A program made the position numbers and the translations under genes. The notes under the pieces were generated by a model, which saw nothing but the letters and a program-made list of their open reading frames with translations, was not told the DNA's origin and searched no databases. A stretch of 64,000 nt of DNA from Arthrobacter rhizosphaerae (GTDB lineage Bacteria; Actinomycetota; Actinomycetes; Actinomycetales; Micrococcaceae), in assembly GCF_023062595.1 (NCBI RefSeq), contig NZ_JALLAN010000001.1, forward strand, positions 372,001 through 436,000, read 5' to 3'. This document shows, one piece after another, positions 30,496 to 39,141 of the stretch; position 1 is the stretch's first letter; every line of letters begins with the position of its first letter.

Positions 30496-31590
30496 ATGCG
30501 CGTATACCCAACTTTCTTCCGGCTGGCCTTTTCTTGGATGGACGCCGAACGCGCCCACAAAATCGGCTTCCGTGCCATCAGGCTCGTCCATGCTTCGGGT
30601 GCCGGCAAGGCACTGTACAAGTTCACAGCGCCGGCGCCCTCCCTGGAAACCAAAGCATTCGGCCTGACCTTCCCGTCGCCCTTTGGCCTTGCCGCTGGCT
30701 TCGACAAGGAAGGGCTTGGCATCGAGGCACTGAGCGAGCTCGGGTTTGGGCATGTGGAGGTTGGAACCATCACCGGGCAAGCCCAGCCGGGCAACGAAAA
30801 ACCCCGGCTGTTCCGTCTGGTCGAGGACCGCGCGGTGATAAACCGAATGGGGTTCAACAACGACGGCGCCTCCGCCGTGGCTCCGCGGTTGAGGTCAGCC
30901 CGGGCGGCTCTGCAGAGGAGGCATCCCGGGGTGCGCCCCTTGATCGGCGTCAACATCGGCAAGAGCAAGGTGGTGGAGCTCGAGGACGCCACCGAGGATT
31001 ACCTCCTCAGCGCCCGCAATCTTGCGCCGGCAGCTGACTACCTCGTGGTGAACGTCAGCTCCCCGAACACTCCTGGCCTGCGGCTGCTCCAGAATGTGGA
31101 AACACTGCGGCCGCTGCTGAAGGCAGTGGGTGAGACGGCAGACCAGGCCGCAGGGCGGCACGTCCCGCTGCTTGTGAAGATTGCACCGGATCTCAGCGAC
31201 GAGGATATCGACGACGTCGCCCGGCTTGCCCTTGACCTGAAACTGGATGGCATCATCGCCACCAACACAACCATCGGCCGTGAGGGACTTGCGACGGCGC
31301 CGGAGAAGGTAGCCGAGTGTGGCGCCGGTGGTCTTTCCGGGGCCCCGCTGAAAGGCCGGGCACTGGATGTTCTGCGGCGACTAAGCAGCGCAACGGAAGG
31401 AAAGCTGACGCTCATCGCCGTCGGGGGAGTGGAGACCGCCCAGGACGTCCGGGAACGGCTGGATGCCGGGGCAACCCTGGTCCAGGGCTACACCGCCTTC
31501 CTGTACGAAGGACCGTTCTGGGCGGCACACATCAACAGGCAGCTCGCTAAGTTGTCCAAGCTGGAACAGGCGCGGGAAAAGGGCGAATAG
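30496..31590 (+). CDS. pyrD: Dihydroorotate dehydrogenase (quinone), class 2
   Basis: A 364-residue FMN enzyme that oxidises dihydroorotate to orotate with quinone as acceptor, membrane-associated, in pyrimidine synthesis. Motifs: FGLAAGFDKEGLGIEALSEL, GVNIGKSKVVE, NVSSPNTPGLR (the Ser base of class 2 enzymes) and ISVGG-like IAVGGVETAQD. The N-terminal MRVYPTFFRLAFSWMDAERA is the membrane-binding helical segment. ATG at 30496 is chosen over upstream in-frame codons because it starts exactly at that segment. Confidence 0.95.
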   Translation: MRVYPTFFRLAFSWMDAERAHKIGFRAIRLVHASGAGKALYKFTAPAPSLETKAFGLTFPSPFGLAAGFDKEGLGIEALSELGFGHVEVGTITGQAQPGNEKPRLFRLVEDRAVINRMGFNNDGASAVAPRLRSARAALQRRHPGVRPLIGVNIGKSKVVELEDATEDYLLSARNLAPAADYLVVNVSSPNTPGLRLLQNVETLRPLLKAVGETADQAAGRHVPLLVKIAPDLSDEDIDDVARLALDLKLDGIIATNTTIGREGLATAPEKVAECGAGGLSGAPLKGRALDVLRRLSSATEGKLTLIAVGGVETAQDVRERLDAGATLVQGYTAFLYEGPFWAAHINRQLAKLSKLEQAREKGE

Positions 31591-31626
31591 CCCCTGATCG
31601 GGAAAGCATCCAGGGCATAAAGGAAA

Positions 31627-31649
31627 CCCCGGCGGATGTTCCGCCGGGG
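31627..31649. terminator. Hairpin terminator after pyrD
   Basis: CCCCGGCGG and its exact complement enclose loop ATGTT between the converging pyrD and DUF3043 genes. The flanks carry AAA upstream and a CTTTCC segment downstream. Confidence 0.75.
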
Positions 31650-31691
31650 CGTCGCTTTCCCTGTTCCAACCCTCAAACCGAGGGCTGGCTG

Positions 31692-32294
31692 TCAGGAGGG
31701 GTATTCGCCGCGGCTGACCAGCGGCTTCGGGAGGCGCAGCTTACGGAACTGCAGGGAGCGCATGGACCCATACCAGACGGTTCCGCGTTCCGGTTCACCG
31801 AACTTTTCAGTGAGGCGCTTCTTCAGCTTCCTGGACAGGATGAAGACGTCGACGAAAACTGCAAGGAACATGACCCAGAACCCCACGAGGACGTAGACCA
31901 TCAGTTCGCTGCTTGCAGGGATGAGCAATGACACGATGACGAACACGAGGGCTCCGAACATCAAATACTCGCCAAGGCTGAAGCGTGCGTCCACGTAGTC
32001 CCGCGCGTAACGCTTCTGGGGGCCCTTGTCGCGCAGCGGCAGGAACTTCTCATCGCCGGTATCCAGGGCGCGGCGCATTTTCATCCGCTGTTCCTGGACG
32101 GCGGCGCGCTCTGCGGCCTTTGAGGCTTTGCGGTCTTCAGGCACCAGCGGCCTCTTCCGTGCGGCTTCCTGTGCCTTGCGCTTGGGCGTCGGCGTGCCCT
32201 TGCCAACGGCCGCATTCTGCCGGGCCTCAGCCTCGGCAGCCTGCTGATCAACTACGTCTTGCGCCAATGGCGCTTCTTTTCTACGTCCAAACAC
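31692..32294 (-). CDS. DUF3043 membrane protein
   Basis: A protein of about 200 residues starting VFGRRKEAPLAQDV. A long charged N-terminal half (RKAQEAARKRPLVPEDRKAS) is followed by two helices near residues 110-155 (GEYLMFGALVFVIVSLLIPA and MVYVLVGFWVMFLAVFVDVF) and a basic tail. This is the pattern of actinobacterial DUF3043 proteins. GTG at 32294 or 32297 is preferred because relatives start at this VFGRR or MFGRR motif; the open frame extends to 32324. Function unknown. Confidence 0.8.
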   Translation of the reverse strand: MFGRRKEAPLAQDVVDQQAAEAEARQNAAVGKGTPTPKRKAQEAARKRPLVPEDRKASKAAERAAVQEQRMKMRRALDTGDEKFLPLRDKGPQKRYARDYVDARFSLGEYLMFGALVFVIVSLLIPASSELMVYVLVGFWVMFLAVFVDVFILSRKLKKRLTEKFGEPERGTVWYGSMRSLQFRKLRLPKPLVSRGEYPS

Positions 32295-32439
32295 CACTAC
32301 AGAATACCCCGAGGCCGGTACCACCGACGTCCTGCGTCCGAGCGGTCACTGGTGCCGGGCGGGCAGCTGCAGGCGCCGGAATCTCGGCACCACACGCGGG
32401 GGCGGGGCGGTTTGTTGTCCCTTAGTGCAGAGGTAGTGT

Positions 32440-33876
32440 GTGGCCATGACATCAACTCCCGCCCAGCCCTCACAAACCTCGAGCAAGCCCCTGGACGAAG
32501 CCCGGATTGAAGACCTCAAACGTGCAGTGGACGATGCTTTTGATGCAACTGTGGAAAAGCTGAAGAACCTGGTCAGCATCCCGGGGATCGCCTGGCCGAG
32601 CTTCGACCCTGCAGAGCTGGACCGCAGCGCCAAGCACGTCGCGGAACTCGTAAGCCATGCAGGCCTTAGCGACGTCCAGATCCTCCGCTGCGACAAGGAG
32701 GATGGAACGCCTGGCGGACCCGCCGTCGTCGCCCGCCGCAAAGCCGCCCCCGGCAAGCCCACAATCCTCCTTTACGCGCATCACGACGTGCAGCCTCCCG
32801 GGGACCCCGGCCTTTGGGAATCAGAGCCGTTCACCGCCGTCGAACGTGATGGCCGCCTGTTCGGACGCGGGGCCGCGGATGACAAGGCAGGAATCATGGC
32901 GCACATTGCAGCCTTTTCCGCTGTCTCAGATGTTCTGGCTGATCAGTTCGGACTGGGAGTCACCTTTTTCTTTGAAGGTGAGGAGGAGGCCGGCTCCCCG
33001 ACGTTCAGGGCCTTCCTCGAAACGCACCGGGACTTGCTCCGGGCAGACGTCATCGTGGTTGCCGATTCCAGTAATTGGAAAGTTGGGGTTCCGGCCCTGA
33101 CCACAAGCCTGCGCGGACTGGTGGACGGCACGGTTGAAGTCCAGGTGCTCGAACATGCTGTCCACTCAGGTATGTTCGGTGGGCCTGTGCTCGACGCCCC
33201 CACTCTGCTGTCCCGCATCATCGCCACCTTTCATGATGCCGACGGAAATGTCGCCATTGAAGGGTTGGTGGGCCGGGACGAGGTGGCGGTGGACCTCACG
33301 GAGGCAGAGTACCGCGCCGACGCATCAGTGCTCGACGGCGTCAGGCTCGCAGGCACGGGAAGTATCGCGTCCCGGTTGTGGACTAAGCCTTCACTCTCCA
33401 TCATCGGTTTTGACGCACCAGGCGTGGACGTTGCCTCCAACACGCTCTTACCGAGGGCAAAAGCAAAGTTCAGCCTTCGCCTGGCTCCCGGGCAGGATCC
33501 CGATCAGGCCATGGAGGCCGTTCGGAAGCACGTCGAGACCAACCCTCCCTTTGGCGCGCGCGTGGTGTTTACTCCAGGGGAACAGGGGAACTCCTTTCTC
33601 ACGGATACCGGCTCCGCGGCAGCCCGCAAGGCAATGTGGGCCTTAGGCGAGGCGTGGGGCGTTCCGGCAGTTGAGATGGGGATCGGCGGTTCCATCCCAT
33701 TTATCGCAGACCTCACCGAGCTCTATCCGAACGTCCAGATCCTGGTAACAGGGGTTGAGGATCCCGATTCGCGGGCTCACAGCGCCAACGAGTCCCTTCA
33801 CCTCGGCGATTTCCGCAATGCGGTGGTGGCAGAGGCCCTCCTGCTGGCAAGGCTCAATCACGAAGGCCTGGCTTAA
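32440..33876 (+). CDS. M20-family dipeptidase
   Basis: A 478-residue metallopeptidase of the M20 (CNDP/PepV-like) family, cutting dipeptides or acyl-amino acids in the cytosol. Metal ligands and the catalytic acid are seen in YAHHDVQPPGDP, GRGAADDKAG and FFEGEEEAGSPTF. A dimerisation insert follows, and AHSANESLHLGDFRNAVVAE holds the last ligand. GTG at 32440 has AGAGG six bases upstream; an ATG two codons later is possible. Confidence 0.92.
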   Translation: MAMTSTPAQPSQTSSKPLDEARIEDLKRAVDDAFDATVEKLKNLVSIPGIAWPSFDPAELDRSAKHVAELVSHAGLSDVQILRCDKEDGTPGGPAVVARRKAAPGKPTILLYAHHDVQPPGDPGLWESEPFTAVERDGRLFGRGAADDKAGIMAHIAAFSAVSDVLADQFGLGVTFFFEGEEEAGSPTFRAFLETHRDLLRADVIVVADSSNWKVGVPALTTSLRGLVDGTVEVQVLEHAVHSGMFGGPVLDAPTLLSRIIATFHDADGNVAIEGLVGRDEVAVDLTEAEYRADASVLDGVRLAGTGSIASRLWTKPSLSIIGFDAPGVDVASNTLLPRAKAKFSLRLAPGQDPDQAMEAVRKHVETNPPFGARVVFTPGEQGNSFLTDTGSAAARKAMWALGEAWGVPAVEMGIGGSIPFIADLTELYPNVQILVTGVEDPDSRAHSANESLHLGDFRNAVVAEALLLARLNHEGLA

Positions 33877-34061
33877 AGGCTTAAGAAGCGGCGGTAGGAC
33901 CGGAAAATCCGTCCCCGGGAACATTCGGGTCCTCAGAACGGTTACGTCTGAAGTTAGAGCTAGAGCACTGCGCGACGTAGCATTAGCTATAGCCCATACC
34001 GTTTCCCCGGGGCGGACAAGGCGACAGCCTGGTCGCCACCATGTTGCAAGAAGGTAGGCCA

Positions 34062-34451
34062 ATGAGTACTACGACCAATGAAAACAGCATCGAATCCACC
34101 GAGATCACCGGCGAGGAGCTGGCCAGCCACGAGGTCAAGCTGACCGACGTCGCGGCCGGCAAGGTCCGCAGCCTGTTGGAGCAGGAAGGCCGCACCGACC
34201 TTCGCCTGCGCGTGGCCGTCCAGCCCGGCGGCTGCTCAGGGCTTATCTACCAGCTGTACTTTGACGAGCGGATCCTGGACGGCGATGCCGTACGCGATTA
34301 CGACGGTGTCGAGGTTGTGGTTGACAAGATGAGCGTGCCCTACCTTAGCGGTGCAAGCATCGACTTCGAGGACACCATCGCAAAGCAGGGTTTCACCATT
34401 GACAACCCCAACGCCGGAGGCTCCTGCGCCTGCGGCGATTCGTTCCACTGA
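34062..34451 (+). CDS. erpA: Iron-sulfur cluster insertion protein (HesB/IscA type)
   Basis: A 129-residue A-type carrier that delivers Fe-S clusters to apoproteins. The three conserved cysteines are present: one in QPGGCSGLIYQLYFD and two in GGSCACGDSF at the C-terminus. ATG at 34062 follows AGAAGG; an in-frame codon at 34041 lacks support. It lies just upstream of the respiratory cluster, whose Rieske protein needs an Fe-S cluster, a common arrangement in actinobacteria. Confidence 0.93.
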   Translation: MSTTTNENSIESTEITGEELASHEVKLTDVAAGKVRSLLEQEGRTDLRLRVAVQPGGCSGLIYQLYFDERILDGDAVRDYDGVEVVVDKMSVPYLSGASIDFEDTIAKQGFTIDNPNAGGSCACGDSFH

Positions 34452-34633
34452 CCGGAAATAACGTCCACTTCACCGTGCCCCGGTGACCGGTTTAAACCGG
34501 CGCCGACGCACGGTGCAGTCATGTGGGCGAAAACCCCCGGGGAGCGGTAAGCTCTACACCGAGTAGTAAAACTTTTCGTGTGCCCGGGGGCTTAGACAGC
34601 CCGGGCGACAGCAACAAGTAGGAAGGGCCGTCT

Positions 34634-35506
34634 GTGAGTTCGCAGAACCGAACCGGCAGCCGACGCAAAAAGATCTCTTCGATCACAGGCTTGGCATTAG
34701 CCGGCGCGTTGGCTTTGACTGGATGTTCACCAGAGGTACAGAAAGGGTGGTTGCCCACCGAGCGTGGCACCACCAATCACACTGACCGAATCATGGACCT
34801 CTGGGTCAACTCATGGATAGCCGCATTGATCGTCGGCGCCATCACGTGGGGTCTGATGATCTGGTGCATCGTCGCCTACCGTCGCCGGAAGGGCACGGTT
34901 GGATTTCCGCGGCAGACGAGCTTCAACCTTCCCTTGGAAGTCTTCTACCTCACCATTCCGTTGTTCATGGTGCTGGTTTTCTTCTACTTCACCGACCGCG
35001 ACCAGCAGGCCATCGATGACAGGTCCAAGCCGGCCGACGTCGTAGTAGATGTCCGCGGAAAGCAGTGGGCGTGGGACTTCAACTACAAGGCCGGCGAGGT
35101 CATCAATGAAGACCTCCACGAAGCAGGCGTCCAGGCCCACCTGACGGGTGAGGAAGTGGACAAGGAGAAGCTGCCCACTCTCTACCTGCCGGTCAACAAG
35201 TCAGTTGACCTGGAGCTCAACGCCCGCGATGTTATCCACTCCTTCTGGGTACCCGCCTTCCTTCAGAAGCGCGACATGATCCCGGGCAAGACCAACTACA
35301 TCCGGTTTACGCCCACCAAAGAAGGAACCTACGACGGCAAGTGCGCCGAGCTTTGCGGGGAATACCACTCCGAAATGCTGTTCCGCGTGAAGGTTGTCTC
35401 TGAGTCCGAATTCCAGGCCCACATGGACAAACTGCGCCAGGACGGCAACACGGGACTCCTCGGCGAAGAGTACGACCGCAATCCCAACCTGAACGAAATT
35501 AAGTAA
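34634..35506 (+). CDS. ctaC: Cytochrome c oxidase subunit II
   Basis: A 290-residue subunit carrying the CuA centre that takes electrons from cytochrome c (here QcrC). A lipoprotein-type signal ends [11 protein letters not shown]. Two membrane helices follow ([20 protein letters not shown] and [20 protein letters not shown]). The cupredoxin domain has [11 protein letters not shown] and [12 protein letters not shown], the CuA ligands. GTG at 34634 follows AGGAAGG. First gene of ctaC-ctaD-ctaF. Confidence 0.96.
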   Translation: MSSQNRTGSRRKKISSITGLALAGALALTGCSPEVQKGWLPTERGTTNHTDRIMDLWVNSWIAALIVGAITWGLMIWCIVAYRRRKGTVGFPRQTSFNLPLEVFYLTIPLFMVLVFFYFTDRDQQAIDDRSKPADVVVDVRGKQWAWDFNYKAGEVINEDLHEAGVQAHLTGEEVDKEKLPTLYLPVNKSVDLELNARDVIHSFWVPAFLQKRDMIPGKTNYIRFTPTKEGTYDGKCAELCGEYHSEMLFRVKVVSESEFQAHMDKLRQDGNTGLLGEEYDRNPNLNEIK

Positions 35507-35517
35507 GGGGAGCGACC

Positions 35518-37242
35518 GTGGCTACGTACACTCAATCGCCCGCCGGGATCCTCGATGCTCCCGTAGTTCCTAAGTCCAAGGGACGCATTGTCGTCAACTG
35601 GATCACCTCTACCGACCACAAGACCATCGGGTACATGTACCTGATCGCGTCATTCGTGTTCTTCTGCTTTGGTGGCGTCATGGCGCTGCTTATCCGTGCC
35701 GAGCTGTTTGAACCGGGTATGCAGATCCTGCAGACCAAGGAACAGTACAACCAGCTCTTTACGATGCACGGAACCGTGATGTTGCTGATGTTTGCAACGC
35801 CGTTGTTCGCCGGCTTCACAAACGTCATCATGCCGCTGCAGATCGGCGCCCCCGACGTTGCCTTCCCGCGACTGAATGCCTTGGCATTCTGGTTCTTCCT
35901 GTTTGGCTCCACTATTGCGGTTTCCGGCTTTATCACCCCGCAGGGTGCCGCCTCCTTTGGTTGGTTTGCGTATGCTCCGCTGTCCAACACCACCTTTAGC
36001 CCCGGTATTGGTGGCGACCTGTGGGTGTTCGGACTGGCGCTGTCGGGTTTCGGCACCATCCTTGGCGCGGTCAACTTCATCACCACCATCATTTGCATGC
36101 GTGCCCCCGGCATGACCATGTGGCGCATGCCGATCTTCACCTGGAACGCCCTGGTTACATCCATCCTCGTGCTGATGGCGTTCCCTCCGCTGGCAGCAGC
36201 ACTGTTCGCCTTGGGTGCGGACCGCAAATTCGGTGCACACATCTTTGACCCGGAGAACGGCGGAGCTGTGCTCTGGCAGCACCTGTTCTGGTTCTTCGGC
36301 CATCCCGAGGTTTACATCATTGCCCTGCCGTTCTTCGGAATCGTCTCGGAGATCTTCCCGGTCTTCAGCCGCAAGCCGATCTTCGGCTACAAGGGCCTGG
36401 TCTACGCAACGATTGCGATTGCTGCCCTCTCGGTGACCGTGTGGGCCCACCACATGTACGTGACCGGCTCCGTGCTCCTGCCGTTCTTCGCCTTTATGAC
36501 GATGCTGATCGCTGTGCCAACCGGCGTGAAGTTCTTCAACTGGATCGGCACCATGTGGCGCGGTTCCATCACGTTCGAGACACCCATGCTCTGGAGCATC
36601 GGGTTCCTGGCAACGTTCCTGTTCGGCGGCCTGACGGGCATCATCCTTGCGTCGCCGCCCCTGGACTTCCATGTGTCCGACTCGTACTTCGTGGTGGCGC
36701 ACTTCCACTACGTCGTCTTCGGCACCGTTGTGTTTGCCATGTTCGCGGGATTCTACTTCTGGTGGCCGAAATGGACCGGAAAGATGCTGAACGAACGCCT
36801 GGGCAAGATCCACTTCTGGCTCCTCTTCCTGGGCTTCCACGGCACGTTCCTTATCCAGCACTGGCTGGGTGTGGAAGGAATGCCCCGCCGCTACGCGGAC
36901 TACATGCCCCAGGACGGCTTCACCTGGATGAACCAGTTCTCCACAATTGCCTCCTTTGTTCTCGGTGCGTCACTGATCCCGTTCTTCTGGAACGTCTACA
37001 TCACCTGGCGCAGCACCGAGAAGGTCGAAGTCGATGACCCGTGGGGCTTCGGCGCCTCCCTGGAATGGGCTACCTCCTGCCCGCCGCCGCGGCACAACTT
37101 CACCTCGCTGCCGCGCATCCGTTCGGAGCGTCCGGCCCTGGACCTGCACCACCCGGAGCTTGCCCAATCCCATACCGTTGAGTCTCCGGCACCGGCTGCG
37201 GCGACGCTTGGTAACGCTGACCAGAAGGACACCGCAAAGTGA
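35518..37242 (+). CDS. ctaD: Cytochrome c oxidase subunit I, copy 1
   Basis: A 574-residue, 12-helix aa3 oxidase core with heme a, heme a3 and CuB. Visible features: GHPEVY (CuB His, proton-path Glu and the cross-linked Tyr), WAHHMYVTG (two CuB His), PTGVKFFNW (K-channel Lys) and VAHFHYV (heme a3/a ligands). [16 protein letters not shown] holds the D-channel Asp. Start GTG 35518, behind GGGGAGCG. A second copy lies inverted at 49456-51219 with long runs of identical DNA. It overlaps ctaF. Confidence 0.97.
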   Translation: MATYTQSPAGILDAPVVPKSKGRIVVNWITSTDHKTIGYMYLIASFVFFCFGGVMALLIRAELFEPGMQILQTKEQYNQLFTMHGTVMLLMFATPLFAGFTNVIMPLQIGAPDVAFPRLNALAFWFFLFGSTIAVSGFITPQGAASFGWFAYAPLSNTTFSPGIGGDLWVFGLALSGFGTILGAVNFITTIICMRAPGMTMWRMPIFTWNALVTSILVLMAFPPLAAALFALGADRKFGAHIFDPENGGAVLWQHLFWFFGHPEVYIIALPFFGIVSEIFPVFSRKPIFGYKGLVYATIAIAALSVTVWAHHMYVTGSVLLPFFAFMTMLIAVPTGVKFFNWIGTMWRGSITFETPMLWSIGFLATFLFGGLTGIILASPPLDFHVSDSYFVVAHFHYVVFGTVVFAMFAGFYFWWPKWTGKMLNERLGKIHFWLLFLGFHGTFLIQHWLGVEGMPRRYADYMPQDGFTWMNQFSTIASFVLGASLIPFFWNVYITWRSTEKVEVDDPWGFGASLEWATSCPPPRHNFTSLPRIRSERPALDLHHPELAQSHTVESPAPAAATLGNADQKDTAK

Positions 37243-37640
37243 AAATCGAATCATGGATATTTGGAGCCGGAGTCTTCTTCTTCGTCCCGGTCTCGCTGAT
37301 TTACGGTTTCCTCACTCAGTGGTCTGAGTGGGTGGGCACCCTCGGGATTCTTCTCGTGGGCGGTTTGGCCGGCATGATCGGCGCCTACCTCGGCTTCACT
37401 GGCAAGCGGGTCGGCATGCGGCCGGAAGACCGCAACGACGCTGAGATCCACGAAGGCGCCGGCGAGCAGGGTCACTTCAGCCCCTGGAGCTGGTGGCCCC
37501 TGGTTCTTGGACTCTCCTGTGCAGCTGGCTTCCTGGGCCTTGCTGTGGGCTTCTGGATTGTCTTCATCGCAGCGGGGCTTGCCACGGTAGCCCTCGTTGG
37601 CTGGGTGTTTGAGTACAGCCGTGGAGACCACGCACACTAG
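37239..37640 (+). CDS. ctaF: Cytochrome c oxidase subunit IV (actinobacterial type)
   Basis: A 133-residue membrane subunit of the aa3 oxidase. It starts [20 protein letters not shown] and has further helices at about residues 33-48, 83-105 and 107-124, with the polar loop [23 protein letters not shown] at 37239 overlaps the end of ctaD. The location and length match CtaF of related bacteria, where it stabilises the bc1-aa3 supercomplex. Confidence 0.93.
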   Translation: MKIESWIFGAGVFFFVPVSLIYGFLTQWSEWVGTLGILLVGGLAGMIGAYLGFTGKRVGMRPEDRNDAEIHEGAGEQGHFSPWSWWPLVLGLSCAAGFLGLAVGFWIVFIAAGLATVALVGWVFEYSRGDHAH

Positions 37641-37670
37641 CCTTCAGGCGCAAGCTTTTTAGACGTAGGA

Positions 37671-37701
37671 CGGCGGGCCCCACCTTTGGTGGGGCCCGCC
37701 G
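37671..37701. terminator. Strong hairpin terminator after ctaCDF
   Basis: CGGCGGGCCCCAC and its exact complement form a 13-bp stem with a five-base loop, followed by CGTTT on the plus strand. It lies between converging ctaF and the HPr gene and probably serves both. Confidence 0.85.
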
Positions 37702-37753
37702 CGTTTAAGGCGTTCGCCTCCCGGAGAATACCGGACATTCAAGAATCAAGTGG

Positions 37754-38098
37754 TCAGGAAGCCGCTGCCCGGTCCGAAGCAGGGGAAGGCAGGCGTGAGG
37801 ACTTGTGGTCCGTCCCCATCGACTCCAACAGCGTACACAGTGCCGTCAGCGCGCCATCGGCATCTTCCCTTGTGGATCCGGCCGGGAGAGCGTCCAAGTC
37901 CACGGACAACTCAACCTCGCACCCGCATTCAAAGTCCGCCGTCATGACCTCCAGGAGGGAGCGCGCATCCACCGGGGACATGCCTTCTTTGCTGATGGTC
38001 ACCGGAAGCCCGGTGTCGGTGACAGCCCGTACAAACCGTGCTGCCGGGCGGGCATGGAGCCCTATTTTTGATTCCACGATCGCCTTACGAACTGGCAA
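37754..38098 (-). CDS. ptsH: HPr-family phosphocarrier protein
   Basis: A 114-residue HPr, the phosphocarrier of the sugar phosphotransferase system. The active His is in IGLHARPAARFV, with ARSLLEVM around the position of the regulatory serine. About 25 extra residues at the C-terminus exceed the usual ~88. TTG at 38098 is chosen because AGAAGGAG lies five bases upstream; the frame is open to an ATG at 38146. It is divergent from the GntR/DasR-like regulator, with a dre-like site in the gap. Confidence 0.9.
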   Translation of the reverse strand: MPVRKAIVESKIGLHARPAARFVRAVTDTGLPVTISKEGMSPVDARSLLEVMTADFECGCEVELSVDLDALPAGSTREDADGALTALCTLLESMGTDHKSSRLPSPASDRAAAS

Positions 38099-38192
38099 CG
38101 TAACTCCTTCTCTGCAGCGGCACGCAGCCACTGTTTGATCAACCAATCCAAGGGTAGCCGGGCTCGCTTCAGAGAGTGGAATTCGAGACCGG

Positions 38193-38210
38193 AAGGTGGT
38201 CTAGACCTTT
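38193..38210. promoter_or_regulatory. dre-like operator between HPr and GntR genes
   Basis: The sequence AAGGTGGTCTAGACCTTT contains the 10-bp perfect palindrome GGTCTAGACC. It closely resembles the dre site bound by DasR of Streptomyces (consensus near ACTGGTCTAGACCACT). It lies 95 bp before the HPr start and 54 bp before the GntR-family start, so one bound regulator could control both. Confidence 0.75.
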
Positions 38211-38263
38211 GCCTGTCTTGGCCTAGGCTTGTCATATGAAAAACAATCGGAAGGGCGCCTCTG

Positions 38264-39055
38264 ATGCCTTCTGACGCCGCCCGCATCGCCGGGGACATCG
38301 ACCGCAAGAGCGGCACTCCTATCTACATTCAGCTTCGGGAACTACTCCGCGCCTATATCGGTTCTTCGTGCCCGCCTGGTTCAGCTCTCCCCTCAGAAAG
38401 AGACCTGGCGGAACGGTTTGGGCTGGCAAGGATGACGGTCAGGCAGGCAATCGATGCCCTCGTGGGGGAGGAGGTCATTGAGCGCGTAGTGGGGCTGGGT
38501 ACTTTCGTCCGCAGGCCCAAGCTCGACCTGCAGGTTAAGCTCACGTCCTACACCGAAGAGATGCAACGCCGCGGAATGGTGCCTGCAGCCAAAGTCCTGA
38601 GTTTCGAACAGATAGCCGCCAACGCTTTTCTTGCCCGGGAGCTGCAACTGGAGGAAGGTACGGCCCTGGTCCGGTTCCGAAGGCTCCTGTTGGCCGATAA
38701 CGAGCCTATGAGCGTGGACGAGAACTTTATCCCCGCCCATCGTGTCCCAGGCCTGCTCGACGGTGAGCCACCCACGTCCCTGTACAACGTCCTGAGTGAA
38801 CGCTACGGACTCGTCATGGAGTGGGGCGAGGACATGATTGAGGCCACGGCAGCCACTCCCTCTACGGCACGTCTTCTTAATGTCGAAGTCGGCTCGCCGC
38901 TGCTGAAGATCCAGCGCCATGCCTTCGTCGCAAGGGCGATGGTGGACTATTCCGTCTCTTACTACCGTGCTGACCGCTATAAGCTCTGGGTGCCCTTGCA
39001 GCGTCCAGGCGTGCGGCCTACCCGGAACTACGCGTCAGGTTACCGGCAGCAATAG
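38264..39055 (+). CDS. GntR/HutC-family regulator, DasR-like
   Basis: A 263-residue regulator. The N-terminal winged helix is GTPIYIQLRELLRAYI, SALPSERDLAERFGLARMTV and RQAIDALVGEEVIERVVGLG. The C-terminal UTRA ligand domain follows (FRRLLLADNEPMSVDENFIP to YSVSYYRADRYKLWVP). DasR, the best-known close type, senses amino-sugar phosphates and controls N-acetylglucosamine uptake and PTS genes. The dre-like site upstream and the neighbouring HPr gene support a similar role. ATG at 38264 follows GGAAGGGC. Confidence 0.85.
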   Translation: MPSDAARIAGDIDRKSGTPIYIQLRELLRAYIGSSCPPGSALPSERDLAERFGLARMTVRQAIDALVGEEVIERVVGLGTFVRRPKLDLQVKLTSYTEEMQRRGMVPAAKVLSFEQIAANAFLARELQLEEGTALVRFRRLLLADNEPMSVDENFIPAHRVPGLLDGEPPTSLYNVLSERYGLVMEWGEDMIEATAATPSTARLLNVEVGSPLLKIQRHAFVARAMVDYSVSYYRADRYKLWVPLQRPGVRPTRNYASGYRQQ

Positions 39056-39071
39056 CAATAATGTTCCAAGC

Positions 39072-39112
39072 AACACGTAAGGCCCGGTCCAATGGACCGG
39101 GCCTTACGTGTT
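39072..39112. terminator. Very strong bidirectional terminator (19-bp stem)
   Basis: The left arm AACACGTAAGGCCCGGTCC and its exact complement form a 19-bp perfect stem with a three-base loop AAT. Because the outer pairs are A-T, a T-run appears on either strand. It separates the converging GntR-family and qcrB genes. Confidence 0.92.
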
Positions 39113-39141
39113 TCAAGCAATTGTCGCGATTGCGACCGCTT

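Noticed and set aside
34487-34500. 14-bp palindrome CCGGTTTAAACCGG after erpA
   Set aside because: Too short and loop-free to be a convincing terminator; could be chance or a minor operator.
35650-36861. 403-codon open frame on the minus strand
   Set aside because: Antisense to ctaD; a matching shadow frame appears opposite ctaD copy 2, as expected from the shared sequence.
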